DNA of 64,000 bases from Flavobacteriales bacterium (GTDB lineage: Bacteria > Bacteroidota > Bacteroidia > Flavobacteriales_E > Vicingaceae), in assembly GCA_002706365.1 (NCBI GenBank), contig PALM01000032.1, positions 1 through 64,000 on the forward strand, given 5' to 3'. The position numbers and the translations under genes are program-made. Below are positions 42,930-52,383 of the stretch, piece after piece. The notes under the pieces were generated by a model. That model searched no databases and was not told the DNA's origin. It saw only the letters and a program-made list of their open reading frames with translations. The number at the start of each line of letters is the position of its first letter. Position 1 is the stretch's first letter.

Positions 42930-45900
42930 ATGCGTCTCATGAATATCAGACTCCAACTCCTAAGCTTTGGCTTAGTCATTCTTATTGCTTGCGGACAAGA
43001 AAAATCTGCACAACAATCCGAGAAGATAGAACTCACGAATTATGAAGCTGCCTGGCAAAAGATAAAATCCCTAGAGCAAAAAGGTTTACAGGGCACAGCT
43101 GTCCAAGAGCTTAATCAGTTGCTCAATGATGCCATAGCACAAAAGCAGTATGCTCAAATATTCAAAGTGCTGGCTGTTCGATCAAAATATCTGCAGCAGA
43201 TCGAAGAAGATTCAGAGGAGAAGATCATTAATAGTTTTCATGAGGCTATAAGTCAAAGTGAGATTGAAGGTAAAAGATTATTGCAATCGGCATTGGCAGA
43301 GCTCTACCGACAGTATTACGATCAAAATCAGTGGAGGATCAGTGAGCGCAGTAATTTGAATGACAGTAGCCGAAAAACAATCACCCAAATGAGTGGTGAG
43401 GAATTACTGGAAAGAACAAATGAACTATATCTGCTCTCCAGCAGCTTTGATGCTAGACTGCATGGAATTCCGCTTAGCGACTATATTGAAATTGTCAGTT
43501 TTTGGAATGGGGATAGCAGCTATCTAAAGCAATTTACATTAGCCGATTTTTTAGCGAATCGAGCTCTAATGCATTTTGAGCAACAGTTCAAGCAATCCCA
43601 ACTTTCTGAATCTATTCTTGCTTCCAAAAAGCTTTTCAGCTCTAAGGAAGACTTTGTGAAACATGAACTTGCCAAGCAATGCCTTCAAGCTGAGCTCAAA
43701 AACTGGATGAAAATTCTCACAGATCGTTTAGAAGCAAATGAAAATGAATTCAGCAGTCTACATTTTGATCTGTATCGATTGAATGTCCTAAAATCCTGGT
43801 CGACTAATGATTCAACGCTAGATTTTTACGAGAACGCCCTAAATGACTTGATTGCTAATCTTAATACTCCTTCATCAAGAGATAAGGTTCGCGCAGAAAA
43901 AGCTCGCTTTCTTCATCTTAGTCGGGAAGATTCAAAGGCTGCAATTCAAAGTTGTGATCAATGTGAAGACCCCAATAGTGTAGGTAGCTATCTATGCGAG
44001 GAACTTATAACTAATATAAAGCGAAAACACCATCAACTTCAAGTGGAAGCTGTCTATCCAACAAATCAAAACCTACTTTTCTCATATACCTATAAGAATA
44101 TTGACAGAGCTCACTTTAGAATCTATCAATTGGAGCCTACTCTTGAGTATGATGACCGTTCTTTTTACGACCAACTCAAAGACCTCTTAAAAGAGAAAAC
44201 CATTGCAGATTGGCAGCAGGACTTAAAAGATTGGGGCGACTATAGACCACATATCACCGATCTTAAAATGAATGCATTGCAAAATGGATCATACACCCTT
44301 ATTGTTTCTGATAGAGCCGATTTCCATCCCGACTCATCTCATTTTTCTACTGTTGAATTTTGGGTATCTGATATCTCATACATTATTAGAAAGGATGAAG
44401 CAGAAGGTAAGGTCAAATTGTATTTGAAAGACCGCATCAGTGGAAATGCATTAGAAGGGGTAAAGCTTAGCCTCTATAAATTCGAGTACAACAATAGTGC
44501 AGCTAAGGATCGCTGGTTTTTTGATAGAGAAGTGTTTTCCGACAATGAGGGAGTAGCCATCATACAGAATGATGAACATACTTATGGTCAGTATCGAATA
44601 AAATTAGAGTATAAAGACCAAGTATTGATCAGCGCTCAAAGTCATGGTATGTATCACTATTCCAATCAGAAAAATGAGCGGAGATATTTACAGTTCTTTA
44701 GCGATCGAAAGATCTATCAGCCTGGACAATTCGTGAGATTTAAAGCCATTCTAAGTAAAGCCACGGAATATGAAGAAGAGGTTATTCCGAATTCCAAGCA
44801 ATCCATCAAGCTAATGGACCCCAGAGGAGAGGAATTAGCCAAACTAAACCTCACTACAAATGAGTTTGGTAGTATCTCAGGCACTTTCAAGCTGCCAAAG
44901 CATGCTTTGAATGGGAAATACAGGCTTGTTTCACAAAGTGGAAGTTATTTCTTCAGGGTAGAAGAATATCGACGACCTTCCTTTGAAGTCAAGTTTGATA
45001 AAGAAGAAGAACTCCATCGATTGGGCGACTCAGTAAGCATCTCTGGAAAACTTTTGAGCTACACAGGACTGGCAGTGAATCAAGCTAAGCTGGAATATCG
45101 CATTATACAAGAGGAAATAATCCCCGGACCTTATCCCTATCGATCCTTCTGGCCTCAAGCAAAAAAGGTGCTTATTGCCAATGGAGAGATCCAACTGAGC
45201 GATAATGAATTCAATATCGATTTCAAATCAGATAAAGGCAGAAGAGATAGAAGAAGTATGAACTATCGAATAGAGTTAAATGTGACTAGTCCGTTGGGTG
45301 AGAACATCTCTGCAGAAAAGAACATACGACTACATCAACTTCCTTATTCACTAGCGGCGAGATTGGATCAACATATCGACTTAAAAACGCTCAATAATTT
45401 AAAAGTAGAAGCCTATAGCAGCAATGGGGAAGATCTTTCAACAGACGGACAAGTAGAGCTGTGGTCTTTGGAAACTCCAGATAAAGTATACATAGATAAA
45501 TACTGGGGAGGTATCGATCATCAGTTGATGACTGAAGCTGAATATGTAAAAAGCTTCCCTTTCTACGACTACAAAGATTCAAGTAGTCTGGGGGATTTTG
45601 GGATCCAGCAATTGCTTTCAAAACAAGCCTTCAAAAGTGGAAAAGCACTCAATGCCTATAAGGATATTGCTCCAGGGGCATATTTACTTAAAGCATATTC
45701 CATTACAAATGAAGGTGATACAGTGAAGTGGGAAAGCCGATTTGTGCTCTATGATGAATCTACAAGCAAGCTACCCTACCCTGCTGATCTTTGGACACAT
45801 CTACCACAGAATAGCATGAAAGAAGGTGAGCAAATTCAATTATTGCTAGGGTCTGGATTCAAGGACTTCGAGCTATTAGCTGAAGTTGAATATAGAGGTA

Positions 45901-48815
45901 AAGTGAGTAGCAGGAGAAAGATCATGCTGAATGGAGAACAAAAGAATATTCAGTTCGAAAGTAAAGGCATGTTGGGCACCATTGTGATCCACCTAAGTGG
46001 AATGAAAGAAGGAAGGCAGTTTGTGAAGACTCACAGCTTGGAGATCCATCCAAAAGAAAAACCTTTTGAAGTATATCTAAAAACCAAACGCGATATTACT
46101 CAGCCGGGCAGTAGTGAAAAATGGAGTTTGGGGGTTAAAAACCTCAGCGCTGGTAAAACAATAGAAGTCTTGGCTTCCATGTATGATAAATCGCTGGATC
46201 AATTGGAAGATCAAGATTGGGGCCCTTATTCATCAAAACATTTTCGTCGGAAGATCTATTGGATGCCGGGATATGGTTCTCATGTTGGGGTAAGCAGACA
46301 ACTAAATCCATCAATTTCACCTTCTGTGAAAAAATTGATCCCCTACCCCCCAAATCTGAATTGGTTTGGATTCAGGATTGGTTGGGCGCATTATGGTCGA
46401 ATTGCATTATCGGCAGTTGATATGGATGCTGATGGGGTGATGTTGAATGAAGCAGCAGTTGAATACAAAGGATCTGAAGATCTTAAAGTAAAGTCTCCTA
46501 CTGAGCAGAAAAAAGATCCAATTCGAAAAGACTTTAGTGAAACTGTCTTTTTCGAGCCTCATCTAAAACTCAGTTCTTCAAAAGATGCCAGCTTCAGTTT
46601 TAAAATGCCGGATGCGCTTACCACTTATAAGTTCCGAGCATTGGCACATAATAAGGGTCTGGAATTCAGTCAGATCACTCATGAGGTCATCAGCAAGAAA
46701 GAATTGATGGTAAGCAGTTATTTACCTCGCTTCTTTAGAACTGGAGATAAGGGCACATTAAAAGTGAAGGTGCAGAATGCATCAGATAAGAATCAGGAGG
46801 GAATGCTCAGCTTGCGCTTCTATGATGCACAGAGCGGAAGGGCAGTTGATATTTTGGAAATCGGTGCCGATCAAAGCTTTGCTTTGGTTCCTGAGGAAGA
46901 AAAGATCAGCATTTTTCAGTTTGAGATTCCTAAGAAAGTAGGGTTGTTGAAGTACGAGATTGCAGCAAAAGGAAATCAACACAGCGATATTGAAGTGGGT
47001 TATATTCAAGTATTGCCAACCACCTTGCTTTTGGCTGAATCATTCCCTTTTGAAGTGCAAGCTGGTCAAAGCAGAGAGTTGCTCTATAAGCAATTTGCCA
47101 AAAAAGTAGATAATGTTCCAGAGAACAGACTATATAAGGTGGAATATAGTCAAGACCCACGTTGGATGGCTGTTTATGCCCTACCGGCCATGCTGAGCGA
47201 CAGAGATGATTGTCCGGAAGCAGTATTTTCAAATCTATACACCAGAGCATTGGGAAGCTTCACCGCCAATAAGATCGAAGGCTTGGAAGACTTTTTAAAC
47301 AAGCTAAAACAGCAAGAAGCGCCCCCATCTCAATTTGAGATAAATAAGGATGTGAATCTGACCGATTTTGAATCTACTTCTTGGTTAAAAGTCGGTAGAG
47401 AAGAAGCCATACAAAGGAGTGCATTAAAAGGGTTGTTTGAAGACGATCAGATTGAAAATAGAATTCGCAACGACCTCAAGCTATTGGAGCAACTTCAATT
47501 GCCAAATGGAGCATGGCCATGGTTTAAGGGCATGTCGGCGAATAGATATTTGAGTCAGTATATCCTCGGAGGTTTAGAAAAGTTGGACCAATTACAGATC
47601 ATTAAAGATCAGAATGAGATTGCCCGATTACAAAGAATAAAAACCAATGTGAAGCGCTATTTAGATGCTGAATTGAAAAGGGATTATGATCACCTTAAAG
47701 CCAATGAAATTGATGAAGAGACTGATTATCTAAGTCCGACTTACATTCACTTCTTATACAGTAGAAGTTTTGATAAGAAGTGGAAGCAAGATGATGCAGA
47801 GGCATTCTTCTTAGAGGAAGCAAGAGCACATTGGCAAAGCAAGAATCCAATGTTGAGAGCATTAATCGGAATCACTTTTTTTAATTCAAATCCAAATGAC
47901 CGCTTAGTCGGTGAAATTGCAGCATCATTAAAAGACATCGCTATTCGAGATAGTCTAGGTGTACATTGGAAGTTCAAAGGGAATAGGCCGTATTGGTATA
48001 ATTCAGCCATAGAGTCTCAGGCCTATATGATAGAGTACTTTCAGTCTTTGAGTGCCCAAGATCCGGATCTAGCCGGCATGAAGAAATGGCTACTGCATCA
48101 GAAAAAGCAACAGTATTGGCCAGGTTCTAAAGCAAGTATGCAAGCCTGTTATGCACTATTGGCTGAAGACAAGCGATTGAGCTATGAAACGAAAAACAGC
48201 GATGTAAAGGTTGGGGAGCAGCCATTGAACTACGACCAATCGAATATGCCTGCATTGCTTTCTAAAAGCTGGGAGGCTAATGAAATAAGCAGGGATTTAG
48301 CTACGATCAAAGTGAAGCAAAGTAAACAGAGCTTTGGCTGGGGTGCAGCCCACTGGCAGTATTATGAAGAAAGTGACAAAGTGAAGAGCCATTCAAAAGA
48401 AGGACTCAGCATTCGATCGAACTACTACACTTATGACCCAAAAACGAAAGAACTGAAAGAAGTTGATAATAAGATCGAAGTGGGAGAATTGATCAAGCAC
48501 AGATTGATCATAGAAGTAGATTATGATATGGATTATGTCTATATCAATGATCAGCCACCAGCTTGTCTACAAGCTGCAGAAACTAGATCTGGAATGCATT
48601 ACTCAGACGGATTGAGTTACTATGCCAATGTGAAAGCCACAGAAAGAGAATGGTTCATTGAGAGATTGAATAGAGGAACCTATGTGCTGGAGATCGATTA
48701 TAGAGTGAGTCATAGTGGAACATTCACAGGAGGTGTTAGCAGATTGCAGTGTATGTATGCTCCTGAATTTGTGGCATATGACAATGCAGGCAGCTTGGAA
48801 ATAGTGAAGCCATAA
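42930..48815 (+). CDS. Giant alpha-2-macroglobulin-family lipoprotein with a degenerate thioester motif
   Basis: A protein of about 1960 residues with a lipoprotein signal (MNIRLQLLSFGLVILIACG, lipobox LIAC). An ATG at 42939 is an equally good start. A helical region (to about 400) is followed by macroglobulin domains (FFSDRKIYQPGQFVRFKAIL near 600), the A2M domain (FFEPHLKLSSSKDASFSFKMPDALTTYKF) and a toroid-like helical domain (LQLPNGAWPWFKGMSANRYL). At the place of the thioester CxEQ the sequence is DDCPEAVFSNLY (47211-47222 codes CPEA), so Cys is kept but Gln is lost. Bacterial homologues guard the periplasm against proteases by covalent trapping; this one probably cannot form the bond. 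Confidence 0.9.
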   Translation: MRLMNIRLQLLSFGLVILIACGQEKSAQQSEKIELTNYEAAWQKIKSLEQKGLQGTAVQELNQLLNDAIAQKQYAQIFKVLAVRSKYLQQIEEDSEEKIINSFHEAISQSEIEGKRLLQSALAELYRQYYDQNQWRISERSNLNDSSRKTITQMSGEELLERTNELYLLSSSFDARLHGIPLSDYIEIVSFWNGDSSYLKQFTLADFLANRALMHFEQQFKQSQLSESILASKKLFSSKEDFVKHELAKQCLQAELKNWMKILTDRLEANENEFSSLHFDLYRLNVLKSWSTNDSTLDFYENALNDLIANLNTPSSRDKVRAEKARFLHLSREDSKAAIQSCDQCEDPNSVGSYLCEELITNIKRKHHQLQVEAVYPTNQNLLFSYTYKNIDRAHFRIYQLEPTLEYDDRSFYDQLKDLLKEKTIADWQQDLKDWGDYRPHITDLKMNALQNGSYTLIVSDRADFHPDSSHFSTVEFWVSDISYIIRKDEAEGKVKLYLKDRISGNALEGVKLSLYKFEYNNSAAKDRWFFDREVFSDNEGVAIIQNDEHTYGQYRIKLEYKDQVLISAQSHGMYHYSNQKNERRYLQFFSDRKIYQPGQFVRFKAILSKATEYEEEVIPNSKQSIKLMDPRGEELAKLNLTTNEFGSISGTFKLPKHALNGKYRLVSQSGSYFFRVEEYRRPSFEVKFDKEEELHRLGDSVSISGKLLSYTGLAVNQAKLEYRIIQEEIIPGPYPYRSFWPQAKKVLIANGEIQLSDNEFNIDFKSDKGRRDRRSMNYRIELNVTSPLGENISAEKNIRLHQLPYSLAARLDQHIDLKTLNNLKVEAYSSNGEDLSTDGQVELWSLETPDKVYIDKYWGGIDHQLMTEAEYVKSFPFYDYKDSSSLGDFGIQQLLSKQAFKSGKALNAYKDIAPGAYLLKAYSITNEGDTVKWESRFVLYDESTSKLPYPADLWTHLPQNSMKEGEQIQLLLGSGFKDFELLAEVEYRGKVSSRRKIMLNGEQKNIQFESKGMLGTIVIHLSGMKEGRQFVKTHSLEIHPKEKPFEVYLKTKRDITQPGSSEKWSLGVKNLSAGKTIEVLASMYDKSLDQLEDQDWGPYSSKHFRRKIYWMPGYGSHVGVSRQLNPSISPSVKKLIPYPPNLNWFGFRIGWAHYGRIALSAVDMDADGVMLNEAAVEYKGSEDLKVKSPTEQKKDPIRKDFSETVFFEPHLKLSSSKDASFSFKMPDALTTYKFRALAHNKGLEFSQITHEVISKKELMVSSYLPRFFRTGDKGTLKVKVQNASDKNQEGMLSLRFYDAQSGRAVDILEIGADQSFALVPEEEKISIFQFEIPKKVGLLKYEIAAKGNQHSDIEVGYIQVLPTTLLLAESFPFEVQAGQSRELLYKQFAKKVDNVPENRLYKVEYSQDPRWMAVYALPAMLSDRDDCPEAVFSNLYTRALGSFTANKIEGLEDFLNKLKQQEAPPSQFEINKDVNLTDFESTSWLKVGREEAIQRSALKGLFEDDQIENRIRNDLKLLEQLQLPNGAWPWFKGMSANRYLSQYILGGLEKLDQLQIIKDQNEIARLQRIKTNVKRYLDAELKRDYDHLKANEIDEETDYLSPTYIHFLYSRSFDKKWKQDDAEAFFLEEARAHWQSKNPMLRALIGITFFNSNPNDRLVGEIAASLKDIAIRDSLGVHWKFKGNRPYWYNSAIESQAYMIEYFQSLSAQDPDLAGMKKWLLHQKKQQYWPGSKASMQACYALLAEDKRLSYETKNSDVKVGEQPLNYDQSNMPALLSKSWEANEISRDLATIKVKQSKQSFGWGAAHWQYYEESDKVKSHSKEGLSIRSNYYTYDPKTKELKEVDNKIEVGELIKHRLIIEVDYDMDYVYINDQPPACLQAAETRSGMHYSDGLSYYANVKATEREWFIERLNRGTYVLEIDYRVSHSGTFTGGVSRLQCMYAPEFVAYDNAGSLEIVKP

Positions 48816-48816
48816 T

Positions 48817-48845
48817 TGGATTTAGAAGCTCAAAGTCTATATTTG
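48817..48845 (+). promoter_or_regulatory. Promoter of the small lipoprotein gene
   Basis: TTGG at 48817 and TATATTTG at 48838-48845, about 18 bases apart, fit the -33/-7 pattern. They begin just after the alpha-2-macroglobulin stop and 22 bases before the ATG at 48867. Confidence 0.6.
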
Positions 48846-48866
48846 TTCAAAGCAAAAAAAGAGAAG

Positions 48867-49412
48867 ATGAAAATCAAACATATTATACTTTCCACAATTG
48901 CATTTAGTCTAATTGCATGTGGATCAGGAGGCGGAAATTCAGATAGTGATGCTACAGATTCAACTGCGGTAGAAAGCAATGAAATGCAAGAAGACTATAG
49001 TCAGATGCAAGAAGTAGACCTCAGCGAATATGGTGTAATGGCCAGCATGTATGTCCCTAATGGAAACTTGATGATCGAAGAAAGCGGATATGGAAGTATA
49101 GTCTTAAGAGTTGGAGATCGCTTTGGTATTGAAGTAGTACCATTTGGGATGGAGATCGTAGAAAAGCGAAATGAACTGGAAGCGGGAACAGTGTTTCAAG
49201 TAGAGGTTCTAGAAGAACGCACCGACTATATGTTCTTTAAAAAGTTTATTCCCGGATCGGAAGTCTTGCAAGAATTCCATGTCTATCTCACCAGAGACAT
49301 CAATGGAGAATTGGTGGCAGTAAAGAGCTTAGACGATATGGAAATGAAAGAAGCTCAAGCCAGAGAAGTGCTGAAGTCAGCTAAGAGTATCAAAGCAAAA
49401 GAAGCCGCTTAA
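48867..49412 (+). CDS. Predicted lipoprotein of unknown function
   Basis: From the ATG at 48867 the protein has 181 residues with a lipoprotein signal (MKIKHIILSTIAFSLIAC, Cys18), an acidic/serine linker (SDSDATDSTAVESNEMQED), and a compact domain (LMIEESGYGSIVLRVGDRFGIEVVPFGMEIVEKRNELE). No known family was recognised. The promoter placement and signal decide the start; an open frame extends upstream to 48816 but lacks both. A terminator follows. Confidence 0.8.
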   Translation: MKIKHIILSTIAFSLIACGSGGGNSDSDATDSTAVESNEMQEDYSQMQEVDLSEYGVMASMYVPNGNLMIEESGYGSIVLRVGDRFGIEVVPFGMEIVEKRNELEAGTVFQVEVLEERTDYMFFKKFIPGSEVLQEFHVYLTRDINGELVAVKSLDDMEMKEAQAREVLKSAKSIKAKEAA

Positions 49413-49432
49413 AGAGACATACATATAAAATG

Positions 49433-49467
49433 AAAAAAGGAGCTTCCAAAACGGAGCTCCTTTTATT
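49433..49467. terminator. Bidirectional terminator between lipoprotein and USP genes
   Basis: AAAAGGAGCT and AGCTCCTTTT form a 10-bp stem around TCCAAAACGG. An A-run on the left and TTTTATTTT on the right allow use from both sides; the two flanking genes converge. Confidence 0.9.
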
Positions 49468-49495
49468 TTGCGGTAGATTTCGTGCCTTAAATCTA

Positions 49496-50323
49496 TTAAC
49501 CGAAATGTTCCGGTACGAAGATCTGACTTGGATTCATCACGATCACCGGAATTTGATATTTATTGCTGATCACTTCAATTTCCCCACTTCCTTTGAAAAG
49601 GTCTGGCAAAAAGCCACCTTCACCTGAAGAGTTTACGATTGCGATCATATCTGCGTCAATTTCATTTGCATAGTCTAGCATCTGAGGAATGAAATTCCCT
49701 TTTTCAGCTGCCATTTCCACTTCGTATTTCACACCTCTCTCTTCAAAGTAGTGCTTGGCAAATGTAAGTTCGCGACTAACCTTGGTGCGGATGAATTCAT
49801 CCGACTCATTAGCTGTATAAATGTGCACAATTGCACCAAAGTGTTTAGCAATACTCGAAGTAATCGAAAGTTTCGATTTTGTTTCCTGAGAGAACTTGAT
49901 TGGAAGTACAAGGTCTTTAACCTTACCTGTAGACTTCTTATGCTGTACGGTAATGAAAGGAACTTTAGAGTTACCAATAACCTTTAATGCATAACTACCT
50001 GTAAGTTTTTGGATCCCTTTTACACCATGCGTTCCCATTACAATTAGCATTACATCCAGCTCCTTTGCTACCTCAGGGATCCTATCGAATATACTTCCCT
50101 TTCTTATCTCATAGCTAATGGACACTCCATAAGTGCTTGATGCACTATTGGAAATTTCTTTTAGCTTTTGTTCAGCCATTTCTTCTGCTTTAGACGAAGA
50201 AATTACGTGAAGTAGTACAACTTCACCATCGAAACTTTTTGCTACCATAGCAGCATGAGAGATGGCGGTTTCAGCTACTTCCGAAAAATCCGTCGGAACT
50301 AGAACTTTATAGATATTGCTCAT
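49496..50323 (-). CDS. Tandem universal stress protein
   Basis: From the ATG at 50323 (MSNIYKVLVPTDFSE) the protein has 275 residues with two USP domains. The first (about 1-140) has PTDFSEVAETAISHA and the nucleotide-binding loop GTHGVKGIQKLTGSYALKVI. The second (about 145-275) has VLPIKFSQETKSKLSI and is more divergent, with no clear glycine loop. USPs bind ATP or AMP and help survival under stress. An ATG at 50350 lies inside the -7 element and is rejected as the start. Confidence 0.93.
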   Translation of the reverse strand: MSNIYKVLVPTDFSEVAETAISHAAMVAKSFDGEVVLLHVISSSKAEEMAEQKLKEISNSASSTYGVSISYEIRKGSIFDRIPEVAKELDVMLIVMGTHGVKGIQKLTGSYALKVIGNSKVPFITVQHKKSTGKVKDLVLPIKFSQETKSKLSITSSIAKHFGAIVHIYTANESDEFIRTKVSRELTFAKHYFEERGVKYEVEMAAEKGNFIPQMLDYANEIDADMIAIVNSSGEGGFLPDLFKGSGEIEVISNKYQIPVIVMNPSQIFVPEHFG

Positions 50324-50347
50324 TGTAGTGGTTTTAGCTTGTTCATT

Positions 50348-50377
50348 CAAATATAGAGAATCTGTTAAAATATCAAA
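50348..50377 (-). promoter_or_regulatory. Promoter of the universal stress protein gene
   Basis: The best promoter in the window: minus-strand TTTG (50377-50374), 18 bases, TATATTTG (50355-50348), an exact consensus. It places the transcription start near 50343, about 20 bases before the ATG. Confidence 0.75.
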
Positions 50378-50417
50378 GTATCATACGCCTATGATGACAT
50401 TTCGGTTGCGAAATTGA

Positions 50418-52379
50418 TTATTGTTTCTCTAATATGAGCACAATTTTATTGAAATCTGCAGCTGCATTGATCACTTCTGCATATACTTCATACTCATCAA
50501 GCGGAACTTTGATCTTATCGTAGAACTCCTCGCAATATACTGTATAAACCCCATCTTTTTCGGTAACCTTAGACTCAAAATACATAGTGGCATTTTCGCG
50601 GTCTCCATCACCTTTCACAAAATTCAATTTTTCGATGTTCTTAACCGTATACCCTTCTGGAGCTTTAAATGTGATGGTTCTGATGTAAGAACGGTTATTA
50701 TCTGCCTCAATAGGGAACTGCCTTTCACTCTCCTGATACATTTCCGCTTGTGGACCGATCAATTCACCAATCTTGAATAGGTAATCTTCACCGGCCTGCT
50801 CCACAAATGGATGATCTGTGGTTGTGAAATGCATCACTAATGGATTCACACCATAATCTTCGCTCTCGGTATTGGTAAATTCCACATCATCCGACTTCAC
50901 ATCTTCATGTACCATATAAGTGATTTCAGATTTTAGATTGCCAATAGCCTCTTCATCCATTAGATGATAAAAAGGCTGAAGGAATTTCGCCGTATAACCC
51001 ATCATTTCTTTGGTGATCTCCACTTTTGCGTCTGTAATGCTTTTAGAAAAATCAACATCAATAGTCATCTTATCATAGTTATCTGCAGAAGTAAGAGGAG
51101 CAATATATTTTATCTCACCCACAACAGTTGAGATATCTCCTACAGTAATGGTGCGGATAAATAGACCGTAATTATCTGACCAGGTCATTGGAATGTACTT
51201 CTTGCGACCGAATTGATTCGTAGGTGCAATGAATAGCTCATGATCGGGGAAGTAGATCAAATACTTATCTAAGAATAGATAGGCCTCAAACTCAGGATCG
51301 AATCTCAACTCCGATCGCTTTGTAGTGATTACCAACTGATTCTCTATATCTTTCAAACCCAATAGACTTTCGATCAGCATTGTTACACCGGTTGGTCCGC
51401 AAGCATTATTCTCAAGTATGAAATCCAGATCTGAAAGCTGATCAGCGTTGTTATCTACGATCTGGAAATTATCTTTCACATAACTTTCAATAGCATAGAT
51501 CTGCTCTAACTCAGATTTATCATCAATATCCATTTCCTTCAACATCTTGTTAAGTGCTTTCTCTTGCTTTTTGGTTAGCTCGGGATTCACACTCTTATGC
51601 ATAAAAGGAGCGGCATTCGAGTAGGTGGTAATATCTGAGCGGTTCTGAGCAGTATTCCTATCTAATTTGTACAATACTGCCTGTTTAACCACATTTGGAT
51701 AAAAGCCACTTTGGTCTTTCATTTTCTCTGTTGAGTCGATCTCAACAAACCAGCGATTCACCTCAGTTTCATTGGTGTCCTTTTGTATCTCAAAATCCCC
51801 ATTTAGTGTTTTGAAATCAAAATACAAATGGTAAGGTGCAATAAGTTCAAACTCTTGTTTAAGACGGAATTCATTACCCTGTAAGTACACCTTATCACCA
51901 TAATAAGAAGGACGCTTCATCTGATAGGTGGCCTGTTGAACAATACTTCCTCTTTCTAATCCTTCTAGTGCATAGTAATAGTACTTGATCTCATTTCCCT
52001 CTTCATTCTCATAAGTTCCCTCTTTGATATCATCTTGATCCAACACTTTAATACTCCCATCTGTGTTGATCACTCTCGCTTTCTGGAAAAGGTAATCGGA
52101 ATTATTCGCTGAGAGATACATCTTGTTATTGGCTTCAATAGCATCATCTGAGTTTACTAGAGTGGTATACATATTAAAGTTGTATAGCACTTCTGAGTTT
52201 TCATCGATCTTGAATTCCAGAGAGTAGTAATATTCGATAACCGCTTCTTCATATTGCTTCAAAGAAGTATCATAGACTGGCACCTCTTCTGGAAATTCAT
52301 AGTCCTTGTACTTTTGGGCAGTAGCCAAGATTGTAAAAAGACAAAGTGTAGCAGTAAGTGTAGTTTTTAAGAGATTCAT
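50418..52379 (-). CDS. DUF3857 protein with a degenerate transglutaminase-like domain
   Basis: A 653-residue exported protein (signal MNLLKTTLTATLCLFTILATA). A DUF3857-like N-terminal domain (about 30-260) is followed by a transglutaminase-like domain in which the cysteine segment reads ENNACGPTGVTMLIESLLGL (Cys near 324) but the later parts, KYLIYFPDHELFIAPTN, lack the expected His and Asp. A C-terminal DUF2569-like beta domain follows. Its neighbour upstream (52384-54339) is a paralogue with a full triad. The two genes lie 5 bases apart, so they are co-expressed; this one may be a non-catalytic partner. Confidence 0.82.
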   Translation of the reverse strand: MNLLKTTLTATLCLFTILATAQKYKDYEFPEEVPVYDTSLKQYEEAVIEYYYSLEFKIDENSEVLYNFNMYTTLVNSDDAIEANNKMYLSANNSDYLFQKARVINTDGSIKVLDQDDIKEGTYENEEGNEIKYYYYALEGLERGSIVQQATYQMKRPSYYGDKVYLQGNEFRLKQEFELIAPYHLYFDFKTLNGDFEIQKDTNETEVNRWFVEIDSTEKMKDQSGFYPNVVKQAVLYKLDRNTAQNRSDITTYSNAAPFMHKSVNPELTKKQEKALNKMLKEMDIDDKSELEQIYAIESYVKDNFQIVDNNADQLSDLDFILENNACGPTGVTMLIESLLGLKDIENQLVITTKRSELRFDPEFEAYLFLDKYLIYFPDHELFIAPTNQFGRKKYIPMTWSDNYGLFIRTITVGDISTVVGEIKYIAPLTSADNYDKMTIDVDFSKSITDAKVEITKEMMGYTAKFLQPFYHLMDEEAIGNLKSEITYMVHEDVKSDDVEFTNTESEDYGVNPLVMHFTTTDHPFVEQAGEDYLFKIGELIGPQAEMYQESERQFPIEADNNRSYIRTITFKAPEGYTVKNIEKLNFVKGDGDRENATMYFESKVTEKDGVYTVYCEEFYDKIKVPLDEYEVYAEVINAAADFNKIVLILEKQ

Positions 52380-52383
52380 GTGC

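Noticed and set aside
50323-50350. Earlier ATG for the universal stress protein
   Set aside because: It lies inside the consensus -7 element, so it would not be in the mRNA.
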